Source: Candidatus Fraserbacteria bacterium (GTDB lineage Bacteria; Bipolaricaulota; Bipolaricaulia; RBG-16-55-9; JAJCYT01). Taken from it: DNA of 64,000 bases. Every line of letters begins with the position of its first letter. Position 1 is the stretch's first letter. The stretch covers positions 1 to 64,000 of the forward strand of contig JAJCYT010000030.1 of NCBI GenBank assembly GCA_029262795.1, written 5' to 3'. Below the pieces are notes generated by a model. That model did not search any database. It had not been told where the DNA came from and saw nothing but the letters and a program-made list of their open reading frames with translations. A program made the position numbers and the translations under genes. This document shows positions 7,208 through 16,290 of this stretch, piece by piece.

Positions 7208-8671
7208 TTATGGCTGGGCGATGCCAGACACCTCACAAGGGCAAAGCTGACCAGCGCTGTTCAACAACCAATCAACGGCAGTGTTGATGCTGGAATGGGC
7301 CATCGAATCCTGCAATGCCACCAGCGTCATTTCTGCTTCAGCCAAATCTTCGACCAAAGCATTGTCTGAAGCAAACAGCAATAATTCTTGAGCATCGCGG
7401 AAATCGAGCAGCAATGTGGTGGTGTCGGTTTCGCCGGCAGGGTCATCGTTTTCAACGTGGTTTAAAATAACATTAAGTTGCTCTAACATGCCATCCACAC
7501 GCATATGGGCCTCTCTGGTGTAGAGGGACATTTTGAGTTCCATCAACTGAAATCGTGCATCAACCAGTAATTCCAAGGGATCAGCGACCAGCAAATCTGG
7601 CGTCAGGCCGTCACCTTGAACGTGACGATCATTGGGTGTCAGATATTCAGATGTGGTCAGGCGCAAATAGGAGCCGTCTTCGAGTGGAAATAAGGTTTGC
7701 ACCACGCCTTTGCCAAAGCTTTGTTGACCAACCAAAACACCCATATTTGTGTCTTGAAGCGCACCGGCCACAATTTCACTGGCGCTGGCAGAGCCGCCAT
7801 TAATCAATACAGCCACTGGCACATTGCGCCAACTGTTGCCTCTTGTATTGTATTCCTGCACACCTGCCGGACCTGTGGTGGTCACCACGCGGCCTGTGTC
7901 AATAAACTGGCTGCTGATGTTGATGGCTTCACTCAACAAGCCGCCACCGTTGTCGCGCAGATCGAAAATAATGCCTTCCACACCTTCGCGGTGGAATTGG
8001 CTGATCGCTTCGCGTACATCCTGACCTGAGTTTTCATTGAAGGTAAACAAGCGGATATAGCCAATCTTGCCATCTTCCAGAGTCTCCACTTCGACCGTAG
8101 GCACGCGAATCACATCACGCACCACCAACAAGGATTCGATGCTGCCATCACGGTGAAAAACTTCCATGATTACTTCGGTGCCACGTTCGCCGCGCAGTAA
8201 AGAAATAGCTTCATCGAGCGTCATGCTTTCGGTGTTGGTGTCGTCAATTTTCAAAATGATGTCGCCTGCGCGAGCGCCTGCCTGATGGGCAGGGCTGTCT
8301 TGAATTGGCGATACAATGGTCAGTCGATCATCGCGGATGCCGATGTTGATGCCCACGCCGACAAACTCACCTTCGAGGCCGCGATTAAAGCGTTCAAATT
8401 CTTCTGGAGAAAAATAATTGCTGTAAGGATCATCAAGTTCTTCCATCAAACCACGCAAGGAGCCTTGGAACAAATCAGCCTGATCAACATCGTCAATACG
8501 GTAGAAACGGTCCAGCACACGTTGATAGCCTTCAAGAATGGGATCAATAAATTCCTGGTTCTTTTGATACAAATCAAACGTGTTGTTCTGGCCCAGCATA
8601 AAGCTGAGGTTCCACAAACCCGATACCGCCAATGCGATGATTAAAACGGCAAACAACCCTTGTTTATTCAT
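7208..8671 (-). CDS. S41 C-terminal processing protease (CtpA type)
   Basis: 487 residues. An N-terminal hydrophobic segment (AVLIIALAVSGLWNLSFML) acts as signal or anchor and places the enzyme outside the membrane. A PDZ domain lies around residues 95-170 (GVGINIGIRDDRLTIVSPI, AGARAGDIILKI). The catalytic Ser is in GGSASASEIVAGAL and the general-base Lys in QQSFGKGVVQT, both intact. Such proteases trim C-termini of exported proteins. The C-terminal 130 residues beyond the core have no domain I recognise. The ECF-type ATPase follows with no gap. Confidence 0.9.
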   Translation of the reverse strand: MNKQGLFAVLIIALAVSGLWNLSFMLGQNNTFDLYQKNQEFIDPILEGYQRVLDRFYRIDDVDQADLFQGSLRGLMEELDDPYSNYFSPEEFERFNRGLEGEFVGVGINIGIRDDRLTIVSPIQDSPAHQAGARAGDIILKIDDTNTESMTLDEAISLLRGERGTEVIMEVFHRDGSIESLLVVRDVIRVPTVEVETLEDGKIGYIRLFTFNENSGQDVREAISQFHREGVEGIIFDLRDNGGGLLSEAINISSQFIDTGRVVTTTGPAGVQEYNTRGNSWRNVPVAVLINGGSASASEIVAGALQDTNMGVLVGQQSFGKGVVQTLFPLEDGSYLRLTTSEYLTPNDRHVQGDGLTPDLLVADPLELLVDARFQLMELKMSLYTREAHMRVDGMLEQLNVILNHVENDDPAGETDTTTLLLDFRDAQELLLFASDNALVEDLAEAEMTLVALQDSMAHSSINTAVDWLLNSAGQLCPCEVSGIAQP

Positions 8672-8773
8672 TCTGCTCCTTTGCTATTGCAATCATAGCG
8701 TAGATGCGTTCCAGCTTCAAATTGCAACGGTTTTTCCGGCGTGTTACCCTTGACACACAAAGAGGGAGGCCGC

Positions 8774-9388
8774 GTGTCCGAGTTGCAAACCTATCAAACC
8801 ATTGAAAGCGGAATTGAAATAGAGTTCAAGCGATCCAATTCGCGCTTCATTGGCATCGCCCTTCCTGCAACCGATCATAACGAGATTCAGCACCATCTTG
8901 ACGGAGTCAAAAAACGCTTTCCTGATGCGTCGCATCACTGCACGGCGTATCGATTGTTAAAAGAAGGCAAGGTGGAAGAAGCCAGTGATAATGATGGAGA
9001 GCCTCTTAATTCAGCAGGTCCGCCGATTTTACAAGTGATTGCCGGGCGTGAGTTGCTCAATCTCATGGTGGTGGTCGTTCGATATTTTGGTGGCACCAAA
9101 TTGGGCGTGGGAGGGCTGATTCGCGCTTATGGGGACGCGGCCAAAATGGCGTTGGATGAAATTCCAGTCATCACCAAAATTCCCCAGGCGCAATTAAGGA
9201 TTCGCTATCCTCATGCGTTGACGGGCGCAGTGATGGGTGTGCTGCATCACAACGGTGTGGATATCGACAGCGTGGATTATGATGAATTGGCGCAAGCATA
9301 TATTACCATCCCTTTGTCGCAACGAGCATTTTTAGAACAAGAACTTCAAGAAGCCTGTGCAGGTCAGGCGGAGGTGCATGATGATTGA
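8774..9388 (+). CDS. yigZ: YigZ/IMPACT family protein
   Basis: 204 residues from a GTG at 8774, preferred to an in-frame GTG at 8741 because GGGAGG lies just upstream. The N-terminal UPF0029/IMPACT domain is clear: KRSNSRFIGIALPA, HHCTAYRL, SDNDGEPLNSAGPPIL and VVVVRYFGGTKLGVGGLIRAY. A C-terminal DUF1949-like region follows. YigZ proteins are linked to translation or ribosome-related functions, but the bacterial activity is not settled. The 3' end overlaps ruvA by 8 bases. Confidence 0.88.
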   Translation: MSELQTYQTIESGIEIEFKRSNSRFIGIALPATDHNEIQHHLDGVKKRFPDASHHCTAYRLLKEGKVEEASDNDGEPLNSAGPPILQVIAGRELLNLMVVVVRYFGGTKLGVGGLIRAYGDAAKMALDEIPVITKIPQAQLRIRYPHALTGAVMGVLHHNGVDIDSVDYDELAQAYITIPLSQRAFLEQELQEACAGQAEVHDD

Positions 9389-9971
9389 TCAGTTACGCGG
9401 TGTAATGGTCGAAGCCAGAGAAGGTGGTGTGGTCATCGATGTAGGTGGCGTGGGCTATTGGGTGTCTTGTCCCAATGGCAGCATTCAGCCTGCTGACGGC
9501 GAAGATGTAATTCGTGTGTTCACCCATCTTCATGTGCGTGAAGATGCTATGGAACTGTTCGGCTTTGGTACGCCACAGGAGCGCGAGTTATTCCGCGTGT
9601 TGACCAGCGTATCCGGTGTGGGACCCAAGGTGGGTTTGGCCATTTTATCCGAATTGCAGCCGGAACAATTACAGTCTGCCGTATTTTCCAATGATGTGGC
9701 CGCACTCAGACGCGTCAAAGGCATCGGTCAAAAAGTGGCGGAGCGATTGGTGTTGGAACTCAAAGGCAAGTTGGATCATCTCGATTTAGCCCCTACCGAA
9801 GCTGGCATATCTATTGGTGCCAGTCAGCAGTCCGCTTATCTCGCACTGACTCAAACGCTCGGCTTCGGCGCACACGAAGCCCGCCGTGCTTTGGAACAAG
9901 TTCGCGAAGATGGCGATTCTGCCGAAGCTTTGATTAAAAAAGCATTGGTCTGGTTGAGTACGAAAAATTAA
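9381..9971 (+). CDS. ruvA: Holliday junction helicase subunit RuvA
   Basis: 196 residues from the ATG at 9381, which has GGAGG six bases upstream; a longer frame begins at 9357 but is not needed. RuvA binds four-way junctions and loads RuvB for branch migration. Visible are the N-terminal OB-fold MIDQLRGVMVEAREGGVVID, the helix-hairpin-helix pair (LTSVSGVGPKVGLAIL and LRRVKGIGQKVAERLVLELK) and the C-terminal domain III (ALTQTLGFGAHEARRALEQV). No ruvB or ruvC is adjacent; yigZ is translationally coupled upstream. Confidence 0.95.
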   Translation: MIDQLRGVMVEAREGGVVIDVGGVGYWVSCPNGSIQPADGEDVIRVFTHLHVREDAMELFGFGTPQERELFRVLTSVSGVGPKVGLAILSELQPEQLQSAVFSNDVAALRRVKGIGQKVAERLVLELKGKLDHLDLAPTEAGISIGASQQSAYLALTQTLGFGAHEARRALEQVREDGDSAEALIKKALVWLSTKN

Positions 9972-9992
9972 TTGACAATTCCTAAAAATAAA

Positions 9993-10020
9993 AAAGCGGG
10001 CCAATGAACTGGCCCGCTTT
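9993..10020. terminator. Bidirectional terminator after ruvA
   Basis: AAAGCGGGCCA and TGGCCCGCTTT form an 11-bp stem with a 6-base loop, flanked by A and T tracts. It serves ruvA and the convergent small-peptide gene. Confidence 0.9.
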
Positions 10021-10048
10021 CAGTCATTGAAATGAATAATTTTAAAAC

Positions 10049-10237
10049 TCAGCCGCCACCACCATAACCGTTACCGCCATCAGCAATCTGTAGACCGCCA
10101 CCACCGTAACCGTTACCACCACCATCGGCAGCCTGTATGTGGTCAACTTGGTCGATGGACACGGATTGTCCAATGATACCCACGCTGAACAACAAGACGA
10201 ACGCCAATATCCAGACCGCTTTGAAAAGTTTGTTCAT
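10049..10237 (-). CDS. Exported glycine-rich small peptide with duplicated NGYGGGG tail
   Basis: 62 residues from the ATG at 10237, fixed by AAGGAGAGG just upstream. Residues 1-24 are a signal peptide or single membrane segment (KLFKAVWILAFVLLFSVGII). The remainder ends with two near-identical units, IQAADGGGNGYGGGG and LQIADGGNGYGGGG, the second forming the exact C-terminus. I recognise no family. It could be a secreted adhesive or structural peptide, a signal, or a precursor that is processed; no modification enzyme gene is adjacent. The ribosome site and flanking terminator support a real gene. Confidence 0.6.
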   Translation of the reverse strand: MNKLFKAVWILAFVLLFSVGIIGQSVSIDQVDHIQAADGGGNGYGGGGLQIADGGNGYGGGG

Positions 10238-10340
10238 AACCTCTCCTTGTTGGACTGCTTTAATCATATCATAGCACATGTTGATGTATATTTTTCAAAA
10301 CACGTGTTGATGAATAGCAAAAATTTATAAGTGTTAGATC

Positions 10341-10796
10341 TTATTGGACTTTGCGATTCCAGCCCTGACTGACCTCTCCAGCATCAATGGCGGTGAAAAA
10401 GAAATCTCCTCGGTTGGGGTCTATATAAATGTCGAAGCTGAGTTCAACGCCTTCGGGATCGACCGTGATCAGCGTACCCGTACAGTCGGCTTTCAGTGTA
10501 TAGATACCAGTATATGTGCCAAACTGAGTGATCTCCCCACCCAAGCTGCCAGAGAACGTGCCACTCATGCTGCCGTCACCGTTGTAAACCTCCTGGCCTG
10601 CGTAAGCGTATGGCGTTTGTCCATTTTCATTCACACTAAAGCCATCATAAGCGTAGATGTAAGACCCGCTCAGTGTTTCCACCGAGCAGCCTTCGGGTTG
10701 CGCTTCAACGCCAAGTGGCGATTGAAACCACAGTTGTGCTGCTGCCAATACCAAAAAAGCGCCAAACATCAAGCCTGTTTGCATCCATCGTTTCAT
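10341..10796 (-). CDS. Exported protein of unknown function
   Basis: 151 residues with a signal peptide (to about residue 32, VEAQ-PEG) followed by a mainly beta domain. The pattern LSGSYIYAYDGF, GDGSMSGTFSGSLGG, GTYTGIYTLKADCTGTLITVD and FFFTAIDAG recurs in a secreted protein family of unknown function. Two Cys residues (C37 and the C of ADCTG) may pair. It appears to be transcribed alone. Confidence 0.65.
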   Translation of the reverse strand: MKRWMQTGLMFGAFLVLAAAQLWFQSPLGVEAQPEGCSVETLSGSYIYAYDGFSVNENGQTPYAYAGQEVYNGDGSMSGTFSGSLGGEITQFGTYTGIYTLKADCTGTLITVDPEGVELSFDIYIDPNRGDFFFTAIDAGEVSQGWNRKVQ

Positions 10797-10919
10797 CAGA
10801 ATCCCCCTACAAAAAGATAAGTTTTCAGTCTATAAACTGACTTTATCATAGCACAAATCATCTTATTGCTACCAGCGTTTTAGTTTCTTTAAGCGATGAT
10901 TAAGAAAGAGGTTAAGGTT

Positions 10920-11894
10920 TTAATTCGCATGAGGGGCAATCACAAATGCAAGCCAGTCTTTGCCCATGGTGACCGTTTGGATAAGTTGCCCTTTTGCTGA
11001 CGTAATGGCAGATTTAATCATGGCTGCCTGCGGCTGATTGATTCCGCTGAGCATCAAGCGTCCATCGGCTGAAAGATAGTCGATCAAACTGTCTTTATGT
11101 AATAAATGATGAATCACTTTCGGCGTAATGTTGGCGATCACAAGATCCCAGTTTCGTTGAAGCACGTTTTTGAGTTCACCTTGTTCAATGGTCACTTGCA
11201 AAGCAACGTTATTAAGCTGAACATTGGCGCGTGCGGCTGCCACAGCCACAGTGTCGGTATCCACGCCGTAAGCATGGGCGTTTAGCTTGGCGGCTGCAAT
11301 GGCTAAAATGCCTGAACCTGTGCCCACATCCAATACATTCATACCAGGTTGAACCAGCCCTTCCAATATAGACATGCACAAATGAGTCGATGGATGCAAG
11401 CCGGTGCCAAACGCACTGCCTGAATCCAATTTGAGTGTGATATCGCTAGAAAGCAGATGGGCACTTGGTTCTTGCGAGCTATGCTGAATCAGCCAATGTT
11501 TGCCCAAGCGCAGGGATTGGGTTTGGTATGTCCCACCAGCCGATGGATCAGATACTTCACTTTGGGTAAACACAGGCGAAGGCATGGGATAAAGTCGACC
11601 CAGGTAATAAAGCATCTGCTCTATCCGATTGCGTAAAGAGGGTGTGTTCTTATCACTCGAAATGTAAACCTTGACAGTGATTTCATCTCTGGGGTAATTG
11701 CTATGTACTGATCGAGCTTGTCGATTTTGCGTTAAAAAAACTTTTTCATTTTGAGCAAAAGGGTAAAGCGCCTGCGCCACGGCTTCGGCACCTTCCCCAT
11801 CTGTGGTAACCAACACTTCTAAAGTGGACATGGTTGACACCAAGGCCATAAACAGGACCTGTTGTATTTCCAGCGTGGGAAAATCCCCTGTCAT
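10920..11894 (-). CDS. prmA: Ribosomal protein L11 methyltransferase
   Basis: 324 residues from the first ATG; an internal ATG at 11831 (MSTLEVLVTTDGEG) would give 303, closer to the family norm, and no start has a strong ribosome site. PrmA methylates L11 with S-adenosylmethionine. The C-terminal domain shows SGSAFGTGLHPSTHLCM, SAM motif I VLDVGTGSGILAIAAAKL, AYGVDTDTVAVAAARANVQ and the DLVIANITPKV catalytic-loop region. A PrmA-like N-terminal substrate-recognition domain precedes it, which argues against a generic methyltransferase. Confidence 0.85.
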   Translation of the reverse strand: MTGDFPTLEIQQVLFMALVSTMSTLEVLVTTDGEGAEAVAQALYPFAQNEKVFLTQNRQARSVHSNYPRDEITVKVYISSDKNTPSLRNRIEQMLYYLGRLYPMPSPVFTQSEVSDPSAGGTYQTQSLRLGKHWLIQHSSQEPSAHLLSSDITLKLDSGSAFGTGLHPSTHLCMSILEGLVQPGMNVLDVGTGSGILAIAAAKLNAHAYGVDTDTVAVAAARANVQLNNVALQVTIEQGELKNVLQRNWDLVIANITPKVIHHLLHKDSLIDYLSADGRLMLSGINQPQAAMIKSAITSAKGQLIQTVTMGKDWLAFVIAPHAN

Positions 11895-12452
11895 GCACTT
11901 GTGTCAAATGGTGGTCTCACAGATGAAATTGAAAAACTGCCAGATAACGTTGCTATGCCTGCCTGATAAGGCGTTTACCAAACTGCCAGTATAGCTGAAT
12001 ATAATAGATAAAACGAAGTTGTTATCGCATCAAACACCAATGCGCATTGTTAGATCAAAAGCCATCATGCGTTGGAAAATATTTGCGTAAAAGGGAAGGT
12101 GCCCGACAGGCAGGGTGTCGGGCAGGCATGTTTCTGTGTGCAGTGATAAATCGTTTCGCCCAAAGTCTTTGCTTTCTCCCAACCTCATTCAAGGGGTTCT
12201 GCCGAGAAAGTTGTCTTTGAAAAAGCCTTTAGGTGAGGCTTTTCTCTAGGAGGTAGTCTAGAGTTCATTTATCTTGCTGTATGATTTAGGTAACTTGTAT
12301 ATATTAGAAACCATCGCGTGTGGAATAAAAACCCCAGAAAGATGAAAATTGTATGGAAACTTTTTTAGTTAGTATGCTATGTTGATTCTGTTGATGGCGT
12401 TTGGCTGACTGTGAAGTCGGATGCCATTTTGACAGTAAATTTTTAAATGGTT
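11895..12452. other. 558-base non-coding region with stem-loops
   Basis: No gene is visible between prmA and the molybdenum hydroxylase operon end. Inverted repeats seen: GCCCGACA/TGTCGGGC (12101-12123); AAAAGCCT/AGGCTTTT (12221-12243), which resembles a terminator; CTCTAG/CTAGAG (12244-12263) immediately after it; and an interrupted hairpin with ATGGC/GCCAT outer and GACT/AGTC inner arms near 12394-12427. No tRNA cloverleaf could be drawn. Confidence 0.5.
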
Positions 12453-13322
12453 TTATTTCGTCAGATTCGAATTCAAAAAATCGCGGATTAGATTCGTTGT
12501 TACCTGACGGCGATAAGTCTCAGTAGAGCGAATATCATCAATCGGTGAAATTTCATCCTGAATGGCTTGAGCCGCTTCGTCGATAATTTCTGGCGTTAAT
12601 GGCCTGCTGCGTAACACTGACTCTGTTTGAACGGCGCGCAACGTGTAAGGTGCCACACTCGCAAAAACAAGGCGAATATCTTCGATTACCCGACCTTCAT
12701 TGAGCTTTATGCGCCCTGCCAGCAACGTTTTGGAAATTGCCTGGAAACGTCGAGTTCCCACTTTGCGGTAATAGTCTTTCCAGCCTGGATCAAGGGGGGG
12801 CAGTTGGATTTCAGTGATCAATTCATTTGGCTGTAAATCCATTTGTTTATAGCCCTGATAAAATTGATGCAGCGGCACCTCGCGCTGTCCATCTTTGCTG
12901 GATAATTTAAGCATTGCATCATACGCCATCAGTGCAGGCACCCCATCGGCAGCAGGTGAGGCATTGGCCACGTTGCCGATCCAGGTGGCACGGCTTTGCA
13001 CAGCCAGCACACTGATTTCTTTGGCAGCAATAGCCAGTAATGGAAAAGCGTTAACAATTGCCTGATCTGTGCGGGCGTGTTGATAAGTGGATAGCGGATT
13101 GAGTTTTAAATGGCCATCAGAAAACTCTGGTGTTTTGGAAAAATCCTGAATCGAATAAAGATTCAATAAGGTGGAAGCTGGAAACACGCCTGTATCCATA
13201 TACACCATGATGTCCGTGCCACCGGCCAGCGGCTTGATGTTCGATTTAGCAGCCAATACCTCTAACGCTTCGTCGAGGCTGGTGGGGTTGATGACAGGAT
13301 AATCAGGTAAATAGGATCTCAT
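12453..13322 (-). CDS. Molybdenum hydroxylase FAD-binding subunit
   Basis: 289 residues. N-terminal PTSLDEALEVLAAKSNIKPLAGGTDIMVYMD is the FAD-binding motif of the xanthine dehydrogenase/CO dehydrogenase medium-subunit family. WIGNVANASPAADGVPALMAYDA is the second FAD loop. The C-terminal region (RRFQAISKTLLAGRI and the following LVFASVAPYTLRAVQTE) fits the CO dehydrogenase flavoprotein C-terminal domain. It passes electrons from the iron-sulfur subunit to the final acceptor. It is the last gene of a three-gene operon, starting 3 bases after the iron-sulfur subunit stop. Confidence 0.88.
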   Translation of the reverse strand: MRSYLPDYPVINPTSLDEALEVLAAKSNIKPLAGGTDIMVYMDTGVFPASTLLNLYSIQDFSKTPEFSDGHLKLNPLSTYQHARTDQAIVNAFPLLAIAAKEISVLAVQSRATWIGNVANASPAADGVPALMAYDAMLKLSSKDGQREVPLHQFYQGYKQMDLQPNELITEIQLPPLDPGWKDYYRKVGTRRFQAISKTLLAGRIKLNEGRVIEDIRLVFASVAPYTLRAVQTESVLRSRPLTPEIIDEAAQAIQDEISPIDDIRSTETYRRQVTTNLIRDFLNSNLTK

Positions 13323-13325
13323 ATC

Positions 13326-13820
13326 TCACTCCGGCAACGGTTTTCCAACGGCTTCAAACGCTTTTTCCACTGAGGCAAAAATACGTGTGTAGCCAGTGCA
13401 GCGACATTGATTGCCCGCCAACGCTTCACCCATGTTTTCAGCACTGTCTGGATGTTCCAAGTAATGGGCTGCTGCCATGATCATCCCTGGCGTGCAGATA
13501 CCGCATTGTGCGCCACCTTCTTCGTAAAATGCATCCTGAATGGGGTGTAGTCCCGTAGAGTCTGCCAGCCCTTCAATCGTTGTTATGTCCAAGCCTTGAA
13601 CCTGACAGATTGGCGTCATGCAAGAGAGAATTAATAAGCCATCCATAAACACAGTGCAGGCACCGCACTCGCCTTCGCCACAACCTTCTTTAGTACCGGT
13701 CAGCGTGAGGTCTTCACGGATCACATCAAGCAGTCGTTTCATCGGATAGCTGTGAACCGTTTGCGGTTGTCCATTCACACTAAAATTGAAAGTCTGTTTG
13801 ATTGTCTCTTGAGTTGTCAT
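13326..13820 (-). CDS. Molybdenum hydroxylase [2Fe-2S] subunit
   Basis: 164 residues. The N-terminal plant-type ferredoxin cluster motif is CGEGECGACTVF with a later Cys (LILSC). The second helical domain binds another [2Fe-2S] cluster through CGICTPGM and CRCTGYTRI. All eight cysteines expected for the small subunit are present. It sits between the molybdopterin subunit upstream and the FAD subunit downstream, with no gap to the former. Confidence 0.92.
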   Translation of the reverse strand: MTTQETIKQTFNFSVNGQPQTVHSYPMKRLLDVIREDLTLTGTKEGCGEGECGACTVFMDGLLILSCMTPICQVQGLDITTIEGLADSTGLHPIQDAFYEEGGAQCGICTPGMIMAAAHYLEHPDSAENMGEALAGNQCRCTGYTRIFASVEKAFEAVGKPLPE

Positions 13821-16145
13821 TTAAATTCCTTCCGCCTGTTCGGCCACTACCATAATCTTTTCTGGCAGGATGGGGATGTCACAAATAAAGTGATTGCCCA
13901 TGGCATGAGCCACCGCGGCTGCCACAGCAGCGGCAGGTGCATCAATCGGCAACTCACCGATGCCTTTGGCGGCATAAGGCCCATAGTCTAAATAAGGGAA
14001 CTCAATAAATTCAATGTCCATTTCTGGAATATCAGCAGTTGTGGGAATGATGTAGTTGGTGTATTGGTTATTGGCCATGCCACCTTCTTGCAGCACGGTG
14101 TCTTCATACAAACCAAAACCGAGTGCTTGGGCATTGCCGCCTTCAATCTGACCCGCAGCGATGATGGGATTCAACACGCGCCCGCACTCAACGACTGAAA
14201 TGAATTTATCGCATTTGGCTGAGTAATCGACCAAATCGACCTCGACTTCCAGGATGTCGCACTTCCAGGTGTAGGCGGCATACGCTGCGCCTTCGTACGT
14301 TTCTTCATTCCATTCCAATTGATCGGGTGGCGCTTCAAACTTCACTTTGACGTACAACAATTCGTTGTGTTTATTGTGGTACGCTTGGGCGGCCTGTTGA
14401 AATTCATTGGCGGTGTAATCTTTATTCAAGCCGACTTCAGACAATTTTTTCAGCAACGCCTGACTACAGCGTTCTACCATTTTGCCCACCACGATGGTGG
14501 TACGAGAGGCCACCGTTGGCCCGCTATCAGGCACCACATCTGTGTCTGGCTGATGTTTGGAAATCCACTCAACGGGAATGCCCAACACTTCGGACGCAAT
14601 TTGCACAAAGGTTGTGATCGTTCCTTGGCCGTACTCAACCTGGCCAGCCAAAATATCGACATGGCCTTTGGCATCCAATGTCATGGCGACATGAGAGTTC
14701 ATGTGTGTTTCTCCGCTACCAGCAAATGTGCCACCATGAAAGTTCATACACAAACCAATGCCGCGTCGTTTCAGCCCGCCGCTTGATTTTTGCGATTGAT
14801 TGAACTGTTCGATTTGCTGGCGACGATTCACATAATCTGATTTTTCCAGGCTGCGATCCAATAAGAAATCCAGATCAATTTTTTCATCCATTACCTGACC
14901 TGTGGGCATGGTGTCGCCGTATTGCAATAAATTCTTTCGTCGCAACTCAGCCGGGTCGATGTTTAGTTCAGCCGCACACTTGTTGATGTGAAGCTCCATC
15001 GCAAACACCGCTTGGGGTGTACCAAAACCACGAAATGCGCCAAACGGAATCGAATTGGTCAACCATGCACGAGCATTGGCACTGGTGTTGGCACAGCGAT
15101 AAGGCCCCCAACAATGGAGCAATGCACGCGACAGCACCAGGGGCGTAAGGGTGATATAACCGCCTGCGTTCAGGTTCAGATCAATGTCCATTGCGTGCAA
15201 CGTGCCATCAGATTTAAAACCAGTTTTGATAGTGATTTTGGAAGGATGACGCTTGGTGGTCGCCCATAAATCTTCCTGTCGATCATAAATCATGCGCACT
15301 GGACGCCCGCCCGCTTTCCACGAGAGCAGCGCCGCATGGCCAGACAGTATGTTAGGATATTCTTCTTTACCGCCGAAACCACCACCGGTTTCGGTTTGTA
15401 CCACGCGCACTTGAGTTTCTTCCACATCAAACAACGGCATCAATGCTTTCACAATATAAAAGGGACATTGCATACTGCCCCACACGCTGACTTTTTTAAT
15501 GGCATCGCCGTCAAAATCAACCTGACCAATGATGCCCTGAGTCTCAATATAAAGTTGTTCCTGTGCGCCGGTTTCATAAGTGCCTTCAATAATCTGGTCA
15601 CACTCGGTCCACACATCCTCAGAAATTTCTTTGAGACCAACATGAAATTCGTTGGTAAGATTGCTCTGTTGCAAGGTTACTTTGTTTTGCTGTGAGTCTT
15701 CAATCGAAAAGATGGCGGGCAGTTCTTCAACCTCAACTTCCACATAGTTGAGTGCTTTTTCCACCAGGTGTTTGTCTTCGTGGGCAATCAATGCCAACGG
15801 CTCGGCCTTGTGCATGATTTCTCGTTCGCACAAATAAGGTTGATCGTCTTCAATCAGGGTGACGACATTTTTGCCTGGAATGTCTTTGGCAGTCACAATC
15901 ACAAACTCATCCCAGGGAATGCCGTCTTTAAAGTGAATGTTTTTCAGGATGCCATGCGCAACCGTGGAGCGAATGGTTTTACCGTAGAGGTGGTTTTCAG
16001 TTTGCAAATCGTCAATGTAAATGGCCTTGCCCGTAACTTTATCAATGCCTTCAGGCCGTTTGATGTTGTGTTGCAATACGCGAAAATCATCGTTGCGTGA
16101 TATCGTACGCTTGACGATCTCTTCTTCTTTTCGGGGGATGTGCAT
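13821..16145 (-). CDS. Molybdenum hydroxylase, molybdopterin-binding subunit (xanthine dehydrogenase family)
   Basis: About 774 residues from the ATG at 16145, which follows a GGAGGG; an upstream ATG at 16172 has no ribosome site. The large subunit binds the molybdenum cofactor and the substrate. Visible are KVTGKAIYIDD, the GGGFGGKEEYPN loop, FGAFRGFGTPQAVFAMELHI, VEYGQGTITTFVQIASEVLG and C-terminal KGIGELPIDAPAAAVAAAVA. The Glu in GIGEL matches the catalytic Glu of the family. GAFRGFG rather than the Cys-containing CO dehydrogenase loop places it with xanthine/aldehyde/N-heterocycle hydroxylases. Substrate cannot be assigned, and no cofactor assembly genes are nearby. Confidence 0.85.
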   Translation of the reverse strand: MHIPRKEEEIVKRTISRNDDFRVLQHNIKRPEGIDKVTGKAIYIDDLQTENHLYGKTIRSTVAHGILKNIHFKDGIPWDEFVIVTAKDIPGKNVVTLIEDDQPYLCEREIMHKAEPLALIAHEDKHLVEKALNYVEVEVEELPAIFSIEDSQQNKVTLQQSNLTNEFHVGLKEISEDVWTECDQIIEGTYETGAQEQLYIETQGIIGQVDFDGDAIKKVSVWGSMQCPFYIVKALMPLFDVEETQVRVVQTETGGGFGGKEEYPNILSGHAALLSWKAGGRPVRMIYDRQEDLWATTKRHPSKITIKTGFKSDGTLHAMDIDLNLNAGGYITLTPLVLSRALLHCWGPYRCANTSANARAWLTNSIPFGAFRGFGTPQAVFAMELHINKCAAELNIDPAELRRKNLLQYGDTMPTGQVMDEKIDLDFLLDRSLEKSDYVNRRQQIEQFNQSQKSSGGLKRRGIGLCMNFHGGTFAGSGETHMNSHVAMTLDAKGHVDILAGQVEYGQGTITTFVQIASEVLGIPVEWISKHQPDTDVVPDSGPTVASRTTIVVGKMVERCSQALLKKLSEVGLNKDYTANEFQQAAQAYHNKHNELLYVKVKFEAPPDQLEWNEETYEGAAYAAYTWKCDILEVEVDLVDYSAKCDKFISVVECGRVLNPIIAAGQIEGGNAQALGFGLYEDTVLQEGGMANNQYTNYIIPTTADIPEMDIEFIEFPYLDYGPYAAKGIGELPIDAPAAAVAAAVAHAMGNHFICDIPILPEKIMVVAEQAEGI

Positions 16146-16290
16146 ATCTTGTTGATCCCTCCAAATCCGCATGCCACAGATTAAATTGTCTGAATTTTAG
16201 GGATTCTGTGAAAAAGTGCAATGCGTTTGGTCAATGATTCAAAAGCAAATTTTTAAGAATGGGGTTTTATGATTTAAAAAATAAAGGTTT

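Noticed and set aside
12390-12432. Possible tRNA-like fold around CTGACTGTGAAGTC
   Set aside because: The loop is four bases rather than seven, and no acceptor stem or TPsiC arm could be found.
13821-16145. Aerobic carbon monoxide dehydrogenase large subunit
   Set aside because: The active-site loop reads GAFRGFG without the Cys-containing CoxL motif, and the gene order is large-small-medium.
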